DNA of 64,000 nucleotides from Cunninghamella blakesleeana. Taxonomy: Eukaryota > Mucoromycota > Mucoromycetes > Mucorales > Cunninghamellaceae. Under the pieces are notes generated by a model, which had not been told where the DNA came from, did not search any database, and worked only from the letters and a program-made list of their open reading frames with translations. This document shows, one piece after another, positions 1 through 16,048 of this stretch (position 1 is its first letter; every line of letters starts with the position of its first letter). The DNA is taken from contig JAFCIZ010000004.1 in NCBI GenBank assembly GCA_017871115.1, forward strand, positions 596,501 through 660,500, read 5' to 3'. Both the position numbers and the translations under genes were made by a program.

Positions 1-380
1 AAAAAGGAACCACCTTATTCACTTATACATCAACTTGAACAAGTCCAAATAAATAACGGAGAAACTGGTCCACGTTATTGTCGTACTTGTGAAGCTTATA
101 AACCACCTCGTAGTCACCATTGTCGTGTCTGTAAACGGTGTGTATTAAAAATGGATCACCATTGTCCTTGGATAAATAACTGTGTAGGCTATGGAAACTA
201 TCCTCATTTTTTTCGTTTTGTATTCTTTGTTAACCTAACTTGTGGTTATGCCTTTGTCCTACTTATATGGAGACTTTATTTAATTCTTGATACCAACAAT
301 ATAGTACGTGATATATATATATATATATATATGTACTAAAAAAAATATCAATTGCTTTATATTAAATTTATTTTTATTGA

Positions 381-420
<40 letters not shown>

Positions 421-1432
421 GATTAATTTGATACGTCCTGTCACAATATCCGAAATGGTTCTTTTGGTATTAGATTTTGTTGCCACATTTATAGTTGTTT
501 TTTGTGTTGGTATATTGGGTATTTATCATACATACTGTCTTTTAAAAGGTCAAACTACTATTGAAGGCTCGGAAAGATCTAAAGTGAGACGGTTAATTAG
601 AAAAAGAAAAATCATGCCGGTAATTAAATATTATAAACATAATAATAACGATTAACGTAATGTTAAAGAATTTTGATATATTGATATTATTTTTATCATT
701 TATTTATTTTTATTCATATGGGAAAATATATAGGTGGAATTTCCTTTTGATCTAGGGATAAGAAAAAATATTACATCTGTTTTGGGATCCAATCCATTGC
801 TATGGCTTTTACCTCAACCTGTGATTGGCGATGGCTTAACTTTTCCAATAAAACCAAATACTGGTAAATTAATATTAAAATTATATTTTTAAAAAAAATT
901 ATATTTTTATTATAATCCATAGGCTAATATTAAACTTTTAAAAATATCTATAGACCCTCGGTTACCTTATTGCTGGCCACCACGCGATCCAGACGATTTA
1001 CGACCATCTATATTTGATATTCAGGAACAAAACAGACAACAGCAACAATATAGTCAACAAGCACCACCTCAATTAGTTCGTCGGGATTCTGAAGGTTATT
1101 TAGTAAGAGAAATATCTTACGAAGAACGTATGCAAATGTTGAATTATAATTACGATCATAATCATTATCAAGAACAAGAACAGCAAGAGCAATATATAGA
1201 AGAAGATTATTTATTAAATCACCTAGGGCATGAAACTGATTTATCCAATACTGAAGAAGAAAAACATAGAGTAGATGGATCAAATTATTTTTATGATTCA
1301 GGAAGTGAAACAGATCAAGATTATATAGAAGATGACGATGATGATTCATATTATGCGAATGGATATCAAGATCAAAATAATCATAGGTGGGAAGACTTCG
1401 AAGATGACCACTATAAAAACAATGCTTCATAA
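1..1432 (+). CDS. PFA4: Palmitoyltransferase PFA4-like (DHHC), 5' end outside window
   Basis: Partial gene; the start lies left of the window. Exons that fit splice signals and phase: 1-303, 422-619, 734-863, 954-1432 (stop TAA). The protein shows the cysteine-rich DHHC domain ([15 protein letters not shown], then [13 protein letters not shown], then NYPHF), two hydrophobic segments, then the PFA4-type block [20 protein letters not shown] and the C-terminal [13 protein letters not shown] motif. This order is diagnostic of Pfa4-type S-palmitoyltransferases, which sit in the ER membrane and in yeast palmitoylate chitin synthase Chs3. The tail (about residues 200-365 of the visible part) is acidic and rich in Gln and Tyr, as expected for a disordered cytosolic extension. 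The Cys of DHHC forms the acyl-enzyme in this family. The family call is firm; the substrate is unknown. Confidence 0.9.
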
Positions 1433-1776
1433 CTATATATATATCTTTATATCTTTATATAAATTTATTTATATATATTATTTTTATTTTTTATCTTTTA
1501 TTTTTATTTTTTATCTTTTATTTTTATTTTTCATTGTATATTTTAAATTCATTCTACTTTTATATCTATATCATTATGCAATCACAATAAAACATTTGAA
1601 AATGTATAAATTTTTTAATTACATTTTTTTTTGGGCGCAGTTTAAATATCATTAACAAGAAATTTTTAATTTCTTCATTCCTTTTCTTCTGCCTTCTCTT
1701 TCTTTTTTTACATCTCATTACTTTCCTTTTTTATTATCATTTATTTTAATATTATTAATCGTTTGGTAACCTCATA
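1433..1776. other. Intergenic, no gene seen
   Basis: AT-rich spacer between two genes on the same strand. It holds 3' UTR of the palmitoyltransferase gene and promoter of the E2 gene, with short ATTTTT repeats. No coding signal was seen on either strand. Confidence 0.6.
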
Positions 1777-2127
1777 ATGTATCCATCACGTACAGCCGGT
1801 TCAACCGCACTTAAAAGATTAATGACTGAATATAGAGGTATTCCTTGAAAAAGAAGAACTTATTCCAACTATCATCTTTCTTTTAAACTTTGATTAAATG
1901 AGCCTATACATATATATTATTATTATTATTATTATTGTTGTTGTAGAACTTACTCTCAATGCTCCTGAAGGGATCACAGCTGGTAATATATTACGATAAT
2001 ATTCTTATACATATAATAACTATACATATACATAAATATATATATATATATATATAGTATTACATTTTCCAATAAATATTTTATATTTATTATATTTAAA
2101 AATAACTGATAATATCATATCTATCTA

Positions 2128-2165
<38 letters not shown>

Positions 2166-2882
2166 TATTTATGTAAATACAGGTCCTATCGATGAAAATA
2201 ACTTTTTTGAATGGGAAGCATTGATTGCGTAAGATTTATTTCGTAAAATAAAAGAACAAAAAAACCAGCTATGATATATATATATATATATATATACGTA
2301 CATCGAATTATTATATATAGTGTATTATAAATGCTTATTTTTTATTTTTTATATTATTTCATTTTTAGAGGACCTGAAGGAACTCCATTTGAAGGTGGAT
2401 TATTTCCTGCTGTATTAACTTTTCCAAAAGATTATCCACTCAGCCCTCCAACTATGAAATTTACTTGTGATTTCTTTCATCCTAATGTGTATGCCAATGG
2501 AACAGTATGTATTTCTATTCTTCATCCTCCTGGCGATGATCCAAATATGTATGAAAGTAGCTCTGAAAGATGGTCTCCTGTACAAAGTGTAGAAAAGATT
2601 TTATTAAGTGTTGTAAGTATGTTGGCTGAACCTAATGATGAAAGTGGTGCTAATGTGGATGCTTGTGTAAGTTACATATATAATCGGTCATAAAATTAAT
2701 AATCAATCAAAAAAACGGGTATATATGTTTGTTTGTTTATTTTGAATAAGTTAAATACGATAATTAAATGGATGTTATTATTATATATTATTTCTCTTAT
2801 TGTATAGAAAATCTGGCGTACTGATCGCAAACGTTATGATGAAATTGTACGTGAAAATGCAAGAAAAACTTTAGGATTATAG
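1777..2882 (+). CDS. UBC7: Ubiquitin-conjugating enzyme E2, UBC7/UBE2G2 type
   Basis: Five exons: 1777-1837, 1947-1982, 2183-2228, 2369-2666, 2808-2882; predicted 171 residues, close to the family length of about 165. All phases agree. The N-terminus [19 protein letters not shown] and [15 protein letters not shown] match the UBE2G2/Ubc7 pattern. The HPN motif ([16 protein letters not shown]) places the catalytic Cys at about residue 95. It is followed by the acidic-loop insertion ([16 protein letters not shown]) that separates the Ubc7 and Cdc34 classes from other E2s, then [19 protein letters not shown]. In this family the enzyme works with the ER-associated degradation ligases Hrd1 and Doa10, transferring ubiquitin to misfolded ER proteins. 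Introns 2 and 3 are dominated by (TA)n runs. The call is secure. Confidence 0.95.
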
Positions 2883-3405
2883 ATGTTTTATAAAAAAAAA
2901 AAAAAAAAGGATAGGATAGGAAAGTATTGTAATTAAATGAATGATTGTATAAAGCATATATGGTTTTCATTTTTTTTTATTGTTTAGACCATATGAAATT
3001 GAATGACATAATTGATATTATATGATCTGATTGTTAATAAAAACTCTTAAATATCGAAAAAGAAAAAGAAAAAAAACAAAATATACCCAATGATTATTCA
3101 TATATTTCATTAAATGTACAAAAAAGAACATATTATTTTTATTTTATTTTTTTGAGTGCGCGTGTTTTATTATTTATTCAACAATAAACACAAAAAAAAT
3201 TAAAAATAAAAAAATTAAAAAAAGGAATATATTGGTATTTTAAATCGCAACAAATGGATTGTAATAGAATAGAATAAAGGGAAAAAAGAAAATGAGATAA
3301 GCAAATATGAATAGGTAAAAAAAAAAGTGGAGAGAAGGGAATGAAATCATTATATAAAAATAGTGATAGTTACAATAATACGTAATATAATAATAATGCT
3401 ATTTT
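2883..3405. other. Convergent intergenic spacer
   Basis: Spacer between the 3' ends of the E2 gene (+) and the Rsc7-like gene (-). It holds poly(A)/poly(T) runs and AATAAA-like hexamers that could serve both 3' ends. No coding signal was seen. Confidence 0.6.
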
Positions 3406-4385
3406 TTATCTTTGAGTAGGCAAAACTTGCTTTGTGTAAGGGATCTGAAAAACACTGGTATGTATATCATAAAAAGATGGGTGATTTTGTCGATAAGAAT
3501 GTAGTTGTGAACTAAAATCGCGTACTGAAACAGCAGCATGATGTAACCAATTATAAGCATTTAAAGGCTCTAGTGTTGATTGTAGAGTTGTAGCAGTTGA
3601 TATATTTGGTATAGATAAAGGCGTATTATTGTTATTATTATTGCTATTAATATTATTATTATTTAAACCAATTCCACTACCACCAGTTCCACCAACACCC
3701 AATGAGGAAGGAGAAGATAAAGTATTGGAATATAATAAATTATTTTGGGTCAGACCATTAACGCCAGTTAAATTCCCATGTACACCAGGATTTGACATTA
3801 ATAGATTATTTGATTGTAATAATGTTGATGAAGAAGATAAAGCAATTGATGATGACATATGTTGTAGGTTATTTCTACCAGCTAAATGATGATGTGATCT
3901 CCAATGTGGATTTGCTCCAGATATTGATTTATCGTTCTCTAATTTACTACTATCATCTGAATCTACGTCCTCATTTTCATCGTATTCACCTGTATAATAA
4001 TAATCATCTCGTCCGCGTCTTCCTTTTTTCACTACTTTGTGTCCAAATACCTTAAATACTGATCTTGCTGTTACAACTGATACTTCACGTGTTCTAAAAG
4101 TTGATCGTAATTTATTGGTGTCCACAAGAAAACTTTTTTCACTATCTGTTACGTGTACTTTAACTAATTTGGGGTTTTTTTTCATAAATACGAAACTATC
4201 ACGGAATCCTAAGAGTGCTGCTGGATCTTTGGAAAACATAAATAGCATACGTCCTCTTTCAGGCAATTCAAAAGTAGGAACACGGTATTGCCGTCCTAAA
4301 ATAAAAATAAAAATAAATATATATATATAGCAAATATAAATAAATTAAGTTAATATTAATTTATTTATATACTTACATATACATG

Positions 4386-4417
<32 letters not shown>

Positions 4418-4752
4418 CATAAATGTATTTTAAAAGTATCTTTTTTTTTTAACGTTTTATTACCATTTTGTAAGTGTCCTTCTTTATCTACCTTAGTTTC
4501 ACCAGACTCATCTACATCACTTTCTTCATCTTTAGGGGTTTCTACCGTAGTAGATTTACTTGAATGCCTTCCACGTTTTTTACTACCTCCATTTCCTTCT
4601 GCATCGCTGGTATCCATATATTCATCAAAAGATAAATCACTTTCATCATCCAAAAAGTTTATATCATCGGTTACTCCACTTGCAGTCTCGTTTTTACGTT
4701 TTGGTGGTCTTCCTTTTCTTTTACCAAGATTTGTTGTTGGAGAGTTTTTCAT
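3406..4752 (-). CDS. RSC/SWI-SNF chromatin-remodelling subunit, Rsc7/Swp82 (NPL6) family
   Basis: Two exons on the minus strand: 4752-4464 and 4295-3406; about 392 residues. Exon 1 encodes an AT-hook-like basic patch (KRKGRPPKRK, about residues 12-21) followed by an acidic Ser/Asp-rich stretch. Exon 2 carries the conserved Rsc7/Swp82 core at about residues 97-215: GRQYRVPTFELPERG, RMLFMFSKDPAALLGFRDS, FMKKNPKL, REVSVVTARSVFKVFG and KGRRGRDDYY. The remainder is low-complexity Ser/Asn. In yeast the two family members are subunits of RSC (Npl6/Rsc7) and SWI/SNF (Swp82); from sequence alone I cannot say which complex this one serves. The intron contains a (TA)n microsatellite. Confidence 0.88.
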
Positions 4753-4955
4753 TTCAATAATAAAAATAAGTTTATATATTTATAAAAATGAATAAAAACC
4801 AAAAGTAATTGTTATAGAGTATATATATTAATAATAGTATAATGTTATATGTATACAAATATTTAAACTATAATTGTAGTTGCTATAGTTTTATTGAAAC
4901 TAATAATAAATAGTCTATTATCAATAACTATAATAATACAATATAATATATATTA

Positions 4956-4987
<32 letters not shown>

Positions 4988-5625
4988 ATATAAGGGGTAA
5001 AAAAATAATAATAATAAATATGAAAGAAAAAGAGAGAGAGGTAAAAAAAATTGTAAAATTTTTACGACCCAATCATACACGGAGTTTAAAAAGTACAATC
5101 TTTGAATTAAAAGAACTATTGGCTGAATTTATATATAATATATAATCCATGGATAAAATAAAGGTAGATATGTAGAAAATATCATTATAAAAATAGGATG
5201 TATAATCAAAACAATTAGTTTTTTATTATTTTTTTAATATATATATATATATAAGTACGTATATTATTTTAGTAAGCTTATAAAAATTAATAACTTATTA
5301 GCCTATTTAATGATTATATCAACACTAAAAATCATTAACAAAAATAATCTGATTAAAAAGTACCTAGATCAAAAAAAGAAAGTCTGGTCATATGATATAA
5401 TTTCTGAAACTTCTTCCCCAGATTTTTTAAATAAATTAATTTATACATTGATATATAAAAAAGTACCAATACTTTTGCACTAATAATCTGTTTCATGTAA
5501 CAATATACATAAATGTTTTTATTTTTATTTTTTTATTTAAATACATATATATATATATACGTAAACATAAACTTGTTTTGGTATAAAAATTAAATATATA
5601 ATACTAATTATGAGAGTAAAATTAT
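4753..5625. other. Intergenic region with short coding-like fragments
   Basis: AT-rich DNA upstream of the Rsc7-like gene. Two short plus-strand stretches look faintly protein-like: about 5021-5145 (a Lys/Glu-rich peptide ending with stop TAA) and about 5338-5481 (about 47 codons, ending LIYKKVPILLH). Neither has a recognisable family, a clean start or supporting splice signals. They may be chance or gene debris. Confidence 0.35.
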
Positions 5626-7077
5626 TAACGATCATGATGTGAGATAATCCATTGTTTCATTTTGTCCATTACCTTGCCAATTGCCTTACTAAAGTTAGGG
5701 TAAAGATGACTCTTCACTTTCCATTAATAATATCTTTTTTTTCGATTTTTTAATTATAAATATATCTATAGCATAGATGTATAATATAAAGTAGTCCATT
5801 AAGTCAGGTACTACAAAATAGGGTTCATACGCTGGGAATGGTATATTGATATGTTCAATTTCTATCATGCTAAATAATCCATCCGGTTTCAATAGTTAAT
5901 ATAAAACGTTAGATTGTCATTTATATATACAATATAAAAAAAGATAGAGAGATTAGAATAAAATATTGAAACTTATAAATTCAAAAAATGAAAGATAAGC
6001 TAGCGTGCCAATAACCTGATAGGATAATGCTGAGAATACTGGGCTATTATCAATTAAGCTTTTTTAAAAATACCATGACAAATAAGACCTTTAAAGATTA
6101 ATAGTGACTTAAAATCATATTTTTACTTTACTTCTTCAAATCCAAACATTCCGTCATATACTATTTTTTTTTTCATAATACTATAATTCAAGTATATTTC
6201 ATTTATGGATATATGTATATATATATATTGCTTTCTTGGTCGTTAGTAGTGGTTCAGCAGATAATAATGTTACTACTAACATCATCAAATAATGATCAAA
6301 ACAATGGGTATATTTATCTTAATACAAGTTCATAATCTTTTAACTTATTCGTCCAATGTTCTCATAAAAAGAAAAAAATTAAACTGACAATTGTATTTCT
6401 TAGCTAATATAGTCATCCAATTGTTTAGCCAAGTCCATAATTTTTGATGATCCAATTATTCTGTTTCAAACTATTTATCCCAGTATCCTCTACAACATTA
6501 AAAAAAACACAGTAATAATACTATCATCAAATCGATAAGAGTTGATCCTCAAATTATACTTACATACATATATGTTATTTGAGAAGATATAGGAATATGC
6601 ATTTCTTCTGTTGTATTAGAGTTGCTATTTTCCGTCTATTTATTTATTGTTCATTTTTATTAATGCATTTGAAGAGAAATAATTGTTTTATTGTATGTAT
6701 TTTTGCTGAGGGTGTAACTATTTTTTTAAAAAATAAAAAAAAATTACGCAAAGAGACTGATTCAACAGTAATTATTTTTTTTTTATACGAATTTAAAATC
6801 ATGAAAATTTATGTATGGGTTTATATATATTCTTACATTGTTCTCTGTCCTGATCCTGATAAAATAGTTGCATTTGTACTGGTTTTGGGTAATAGTGATA
6901 GAATGTAATTTTAATATAATGTAATTTCTTCTCAGTCGTCCAAATGCCAATACAAAGCAATCCAATTAAGCATAAATAAACAACAAAAGTAGTTATAACT
7001 CTACGGAGGCGTACAAATACCCTGTCAATTACTATAGTTTTTATTACATTGGTTGATACTCTGTGATGTTTAAGCAT
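5626..7077 (-). pseudogene. Decayed gene, probable single-pass membrane protein
   Basis: The minus strand shows pieces of coding-like sequence without a continuous reading frame. The 5' piece (7077-6837) starts with ATG, has a basic N-terminus and one clear hydrophobic segment (about residues 27-46, VITTFVVYLCLIGLLCIGIW), and ends at a good donor (GTAAGAAT). Further along are pieces such as SNTTEEMHIPISSQ (about 6620-6560) and NNWMTILAKKYNCQFNFF (about 6440-6380) in shifting frames. Near the 3' end a segment reads KPDGLFSMIEIE (5892 downwards), faintly like the post-motif region of SAM methyltransferases, and a last piece ends FSKAIGKVMDKMKQW before a stop near 5626. Stops and frame changes between pieces suggest decay. 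An intact gene with introns I failed to place remains possible. No family assigned. Confidence 0.35.
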
Positions 7078-8241
7078 TAGTTCACCCTGCTATATATATA
7101 TATATATTTAGGAGATAGAGTATGAGACCACTTTTAATACCTCTAAATTTCCAAGTTGTAATAGTAAAAAAAAAAAAAAAAGCGATAAAATAACACTAAT
7201 GGCTAAAATTAGCTTATAATAATTGATTTAGACTTTTTTTTCAACAATTTATTCATATTTTTATGAGACATAGACCGACAGTTATTATTTATTTTATATT
7301 ATTTTATAAATTATTAAAAATAATAGCAGAATATCTATTCCTTCATCATGTAGTTCCGTGAAACATATAAAGATATCACATTGGAAACAACTAACCACAA
7401 AAACAGTTATAACGAATAAGGAAAATCCGACCAGCATATCAAAATTGTAATATTACAACAGTTTCTCATTATCAAATACTTTACAAATACATAGAAAGAA
7501 TAAGCCAAAAATATAGATATACTAAAACACGTATAACAATATTATTTTTATAACATTGTATCACTTATTTACTTCAAATTATTTTTGATATAAAATACTA
7601 TTTACACATTCAACAACTATAATTTATCTGTCATGATTTAAAACGAGCATAATTTGAGTTTTATCTATAAATCAAAGTTTAAACGACTACAATTTTAAAT
7701 ATATACATTTTATAACATTTTCTGGAAAGAGATAGATATTAAGGGTGATTAAAAAATAGAAATATAAAGATGTGTTGATAAGTTTATATTATTAACCCAA
7801 ACAATAATGAATAATATAATAATTAAAAAGATGTAAAAAGAAAAAAGAAAAATGAATAGAGGCATATTCTGATTTTATATTAAAAAAACCAACTCCGATT
7901 TTTTATTCCAGTATATGGTGGCTGAGTGAGTTTTATTCGGCCAATGAAAAAAATTTTTGAAAAAAATAACTTTTTAATTTTCATTATTTTTATTTTACCT
8001 TTTTCTTTCCCTATTTTCAATTAAATCAGATAGTGAGGAAGGTATGGTATATTAAAAAAATAAAATAACATACCCACATGTATATACATATATATAATCA
8101 AATAAATACATCAATTGTACTATTATTAAACAATATATTTATAAATGTATATTAATTTTAAATGTAGATTTTATTCGTCCTATTTTTTAAGTAACAATTG
8201 GAAAAATTTAATCGAGTTATCTGTTTAGTATAATAAATAAT
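7078..8241. other. Intergenic, no gene seen
   Basis: About 1.2 kb of AT-rich sequence with short homopolymer runs. It includes the promoter of the downstream ubiquitin-like-eS31 gene. No coding, RNA or repeat structure was recognised. Confidence 0.55.
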
Positions 8242-8808
8242 ATGCAAGTTTTTGTTAAGTCTCTTGCCGGCAATACCCTTGCCCTCAATGTCAACAGCAA
8301 CTCTACAGTTGCTGAAATGAAAAGCATGATTGAAGCTCGTGAAGGTATCCCTTCCGCTGCTCAACTTTTATCTTATGCTGGTAAATCAATGGTTGAAGGT
8401 GAACTTTCTCTTTATGGTATTCATGATAACAACACCATCCATCTTAATGCTGAATTATTAGGTGGTGGTAAGAAACGTAAGAAGAAAACTTACACTACTC
8501 CCAAGAAGATCAAGCACAAGCGTAAGAAAGTAAAGATGGCTATCTTGAAATACTACAAGGTTGATGAATCTGGCAAAATTACTCGTCTTAGACGTGAATG
8601 CCCTACTTGTGGTGCTGGTGTCTTCATGGCTTGGCACTCTGATCGTCAATACTGTGGTAAATGTCACTTAACTTATGTTTTCCAAAAGGTAAAAAGTGTT
8701 GATATTTATTATATATACTGATTATCAGATAAAAAAATATACATATTCATTTTATTCTAATTGTTATTAATGATTACTCTTTTTTTTTAATAGGATGAAT
8801 CTGCTTAA
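8242..8808 (+). CDS. Ubiquitin-like protein fused to 40S ribosomal protein eS31 (S27a)
   Basis: Two exons: 8242-8688 and 8794-8808; 153 residues, typical of ubiquitin-S27a fusions. Residues 1-75 are a ubiquitin fold beginning [13 protein letters not shown] and ending in a GGG tail. The rest is eS31: a Lys-rich linker ([20 protein letters not shown]) and the zinc-binding CPTC...CGKC pair ([22 protein letters not shown]). The ubiquitin part is strongly divergent: Ile44 is Ser, Arg42 is Leu, and the tail Arg72 and Arg74 are Glu and Leu; of the seven lysines only K6, K27 and K48 appear kept. It therefore looks like a FUBI-like or nematode UBL-1-like leader rather than a source of free ubiquitin. 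The di-Gly processing site is retained. The last exon encodes only four residues (DESA). Confidence 0.9.
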
Positions 8809-9009
8809 ACATGACATTGTTGGTATTATTTCTGAAGTTTAATTAACTTTAGTTTATTTTGTTGTTAATTTGACAATAAAGATTAAAATGATTTATATTA
8901 TTTTGTAAATATATATATATATATAGACGTTCTATTTTGTATTTTATTTTATATTTTAAAAAAAAAATGATATCTATTTTAAGGAATGAAGTGTGCTGTA
9001 AACATTATT

Positions 9010-9389
9010 CTAATCAGTATCAGATATTGCTTCATTGGATGGTGGTTTTGAGACTGTTTGAGTTTTCAATAATTCTTCGTGTAAAGCCCTTTGTTCTTCC
9101 AATTCCCGTTGATTATTTTTTTGTTGTTCCTTTTTTAATCTACGTTCGTCATCTTTAATGAGTCCTTGTCGCATTAGCTAAAAACAAATATTTTATACTA
9201 TTATTATTTTATCTATTATTATTATTGTTATTGTTATTGTTATTATTATTAAATGGAATATAAATTAATCTTCATTAAATTCATTTATATTACCTCTTGT
9301 TCATATCTTTGGATATAATGCACACCATATATAGAAGCACAACAAAATACTATAGAAGCACCGAGTGTTATTTTGGCAGCTGTTGACAT
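9010..9389 (-). CDS. PET117: PET117-like cytochrome c oxidase assembly factor
   Basis: Two exons on the minus strand: 9389-9294 and 9177-9010; 87 residues. The N-terminus MSTAAKITLGASIVFCCASI followed by YGVHYIQRYEQE and, in exon 2, LMRQGLIKDDERRLKKEQ matches the PET117 family (MSxASKITLGxS..., VHxxQ, GxIKDxxR). Residues 5-25 form a membrane segment; the rest is a charged, probably helical tail. In yeast and human, Pet117 is a mitochondrial inner-membrane factor that couples heme a synthesis (Cox15) to complex IV assembly. It is too short to find by length, so the call rests on the family pattern and on clean splice phases. The gene lies head-to-head with the eL42 gene. Confidence 0.85.
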
Positions 9390-10083
9390 GTTCTATGAAT
9401 AAATAAAAAATAATAATAAAAGAAATAAAATTGTTTTTACAAGAGTTAAAATAAAAAATAAATATATAAAAGTCCGCTAAAAAATTTCACTTCCATAAAA
9501 AATTACTTTTTTTTCATGCACATGGTCAAGAGAATAGTATAATTGTTTGCGGTTATCAATTTTTAGGCGTGATCATATTTTTCATAATATTCAAGCCAGT
9601 ACTTGATATTTCGAGAAAGATACATATGTGTGTGTATGTATATATATTAAATACCTTCTGGAATTACTTAGTTGAAATTGATTGTGCTTTATTTTACTGT
9701 TTTTTTATTAAACAAAAAATTTTGAGTTCTACAATTGGCTTTTACTATTTTCTATAGGTTATATATTCATTTAATTAATATTTAAATCCTTTCCCGAAAC
9801 ATATGTTAAAATAGTACGTATTTTTTTATTTTTTCTGGAAATAAAAGCACAAAAAGCATATTGTGTTGTATCAGTAACAATTTTATAAAATAAACAATAT
9901 ACTTGCAAAATATTAAAATAAATATTTTTTACAAAGAAAGATAATAATAAAAAAAAGAAACGAAATAATATATTTAAGCCAATAAAAAAATCCGGTCGGA
10001 ATTTAAAAAATACACCAAGAAATTAATATGGGCCATCGATCTACTTTTAAGATTTCTCTTCCTCTTTGATATCATATTGCAAA
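9390..10083. other. Divergent promoter region (PET117 / eL42)
   Basis: AT-rich spacer between divergently transcribed PET117 and eL42. The stretch before the eL42 start has a pyrimidine-rich leader (TTTCTCTTCCTCTTTG at about 10053-10068), as is common at ribosomal-protein gene starts. No other feature was seen. Confidence 0.5.
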
Positions 10084-10849
10084 ATGGTAATACACTTTCA
10101 AAAAAAAAAATAGATAGATACATCAATCCATCCATTATTTTTCATCACCAATCACGAACACAGAAATACATACGGATACACCATTATCAATATCTATACT
10201 TATGCCTTAATAAATACACGAAAAAAAAAGGATCAGGCTGAACAGAGAAAAAAGACCATCAGCACATTATTTTAAATGGATGAATGTCAACTATACTATC
10301 TATATAATACATATTGGATTTGATGACAATACTTTATTATTATTTTATTTTTACTTATTATAAACAAACGTCTATATATTTTATGTTAGGTTAACATCCC
10401 AAAGACCAGAAACACCTTCTGTAAGGGCTCCAAATGCAGAAAGCACACCCCTCACAAAGTAACCCAATACAAGGCTGGTAAGGCTTCTCTTTTCGCTCAA
10501 GGTAAGCGTCGTTATGACCGTAAACAATCTGGTTATGGTGGTCAAACTAAGCCCGTTTTCCACAAAAAGGTAATTTATTAAATTAAAATTAAAATAAAGA
10601 GAAACAAAGTAATATGGCACATATTTAAATACAAAAAATATGAATTATATTAATATTTGGCTTTTTTTATATTTTTATATACATTATTTTATAATTATAA
10701 TTGACTTATAGGCTAAGACTACCAAGAAGGTCGTTCTCCGTTTAGAATGCACCAAGTGTAAGTATAAGATGCAACTTCCTCTTAAGCGTTGTAAGCACTT
10801 CGAATTAGGTGGTGACAAGAAGACCAAGGGTGCCGCTCTTGTTTTCTAA
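10084..10849 (+). CDS. 60S ribosomal protein eL42 (L36a/L44)
   Basis: Three exons: 10084-10086 (the ATG alone), 10390-10569, 10712-10849; exactly 106 residues, the eukaryotic family length. The protein reads [22 protein letters not shown], ... [20 protein letters not shown] and [24 protein letters not shown]; the CxxC pairs bind zinc. The intron directly after the ATG is common in ribosomal-protein genes and makes the start easy to miss. Residue 56 is Pro, the form associated with cycloheximide sensitivity in fungi; Gln at this site confers resistance. Codon use is richer in C-ending codons (AAG, ACC, AAC) than its neighbours, as expected for high expression. Confidence 0.96.
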
Positions 10850-11582
10850 ATTATTTGGTTTTATACATTTTTTGATCACTTTATTTGAATAAAAACGTCA
10901 TTTCATTTTTTTATTCCAAAGATCATGTAGATATATATATAAAGGATTAAAAAAAGAATAGTGGATTTGTATTTTTTAAAGTGGTAGCAAAGGGTGATGC
11001 ATTCTTTACTTTATTTTAATTCTTTGTGATAAAATTGGATATTGATGTTTCTTTTTCATGTTTAAGAATGCATTAAAAAAATACGCATGAATTATTGTAA
11101 TTTTTTTTATTATTAGTAAATTTTATGAATAATCATAATCATCATAATTTTTTATACTTAAATAATTTAAATCTGTTTATTAACCACTAAAACGTTCATT
11201 AATTTTTTTAGATTTTCTTAAATATACCTATTATTATAACCATATAATGTAATAATAACAATAACAACAACAATAATAATATTAACAATAATAATAATAA
11301 TGACGTTGATAATAATAATATAAATATTAATAACAAAATATTAAATAAAAATAAGAATATATAGTAATAAATAAGAATCTCGCTTATTTACATTGAAAAG
11401 AGTGTAATAAAATGATCATAAAAATATTTTTACAATATAAAAAAAATAAGTTCAACATTCTATCCAGTATTTAAAATTCCGCTCTTTTTATTATTTGCTC
11501 TGCACCTAGTCCCTCAAAAAAAAATTTTTCCTCTCCTTTCCCTATATTATATTTTTCTTCGCAATAAAAATAAATAGAATAT
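10850..11582. other. Intergenic with AAT/AAC microsatellites
   Basis: Spacer between eL42 and the leucyl-tRNA synthetase gene, both on +. It contains an imperfect (AAT)n/(AAC)n tract at about 11248-11340. No coding signal was seen. Confidence 0.55.
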
Positions 11583-15612
<4,030 letters not shown>

Positions 15613-16048
15613 ACCGTATTATCATTACATAGATAAATAGATAGATAGATAATTAAATACATGTAATATAATCATTAAATTAGAAAAATAAAAAAAAAAT
15701 AAAAATAAAAAATAAAAATATCCCACCTTATAATTTGCATAATCTTTAGAATAAAAAAAGTATAAAATTAATTAAAGGTACTCAATAAATAATTCTTATT
15801 TTATATTATTTATTTATTGTATGCAAAATGCCAGATTATTTTTATTGCTGTTCTATTGGTTTTTCAAATTAAGTTGGTTTTTAAAACGTTTGACCTTAGG
15901 ATACTATTGGATTTAGCTACCTTTTTATGCAATTTTTTTTTAATTTTCTTTATATGAATAAACTTTAACAATTCCATCTAATAATAAATCAAATCAAATC
16001 AAATAAAAAGAATAATGAGAAAGTGTACATATATATATATAACTAATA
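15613..16048. other. Convergent intergenic spacer
   Basis: Spacer between the leucyl-tRNA synthetase 3' end (+) and the WD40 gene 3' end (-). It holds a GATA run near 15640 and AT-rich low-complexity DNA. No gene was seen. Confidence 0.55.

Noticed and set aside
4960..5145. Small plus-strand ORF with a Lys/Glu-rich peptide
   Set aside because: It starts inside a TA microsatellite, lacks family similarity and has no splice or conservation support; noted only as a fragment.
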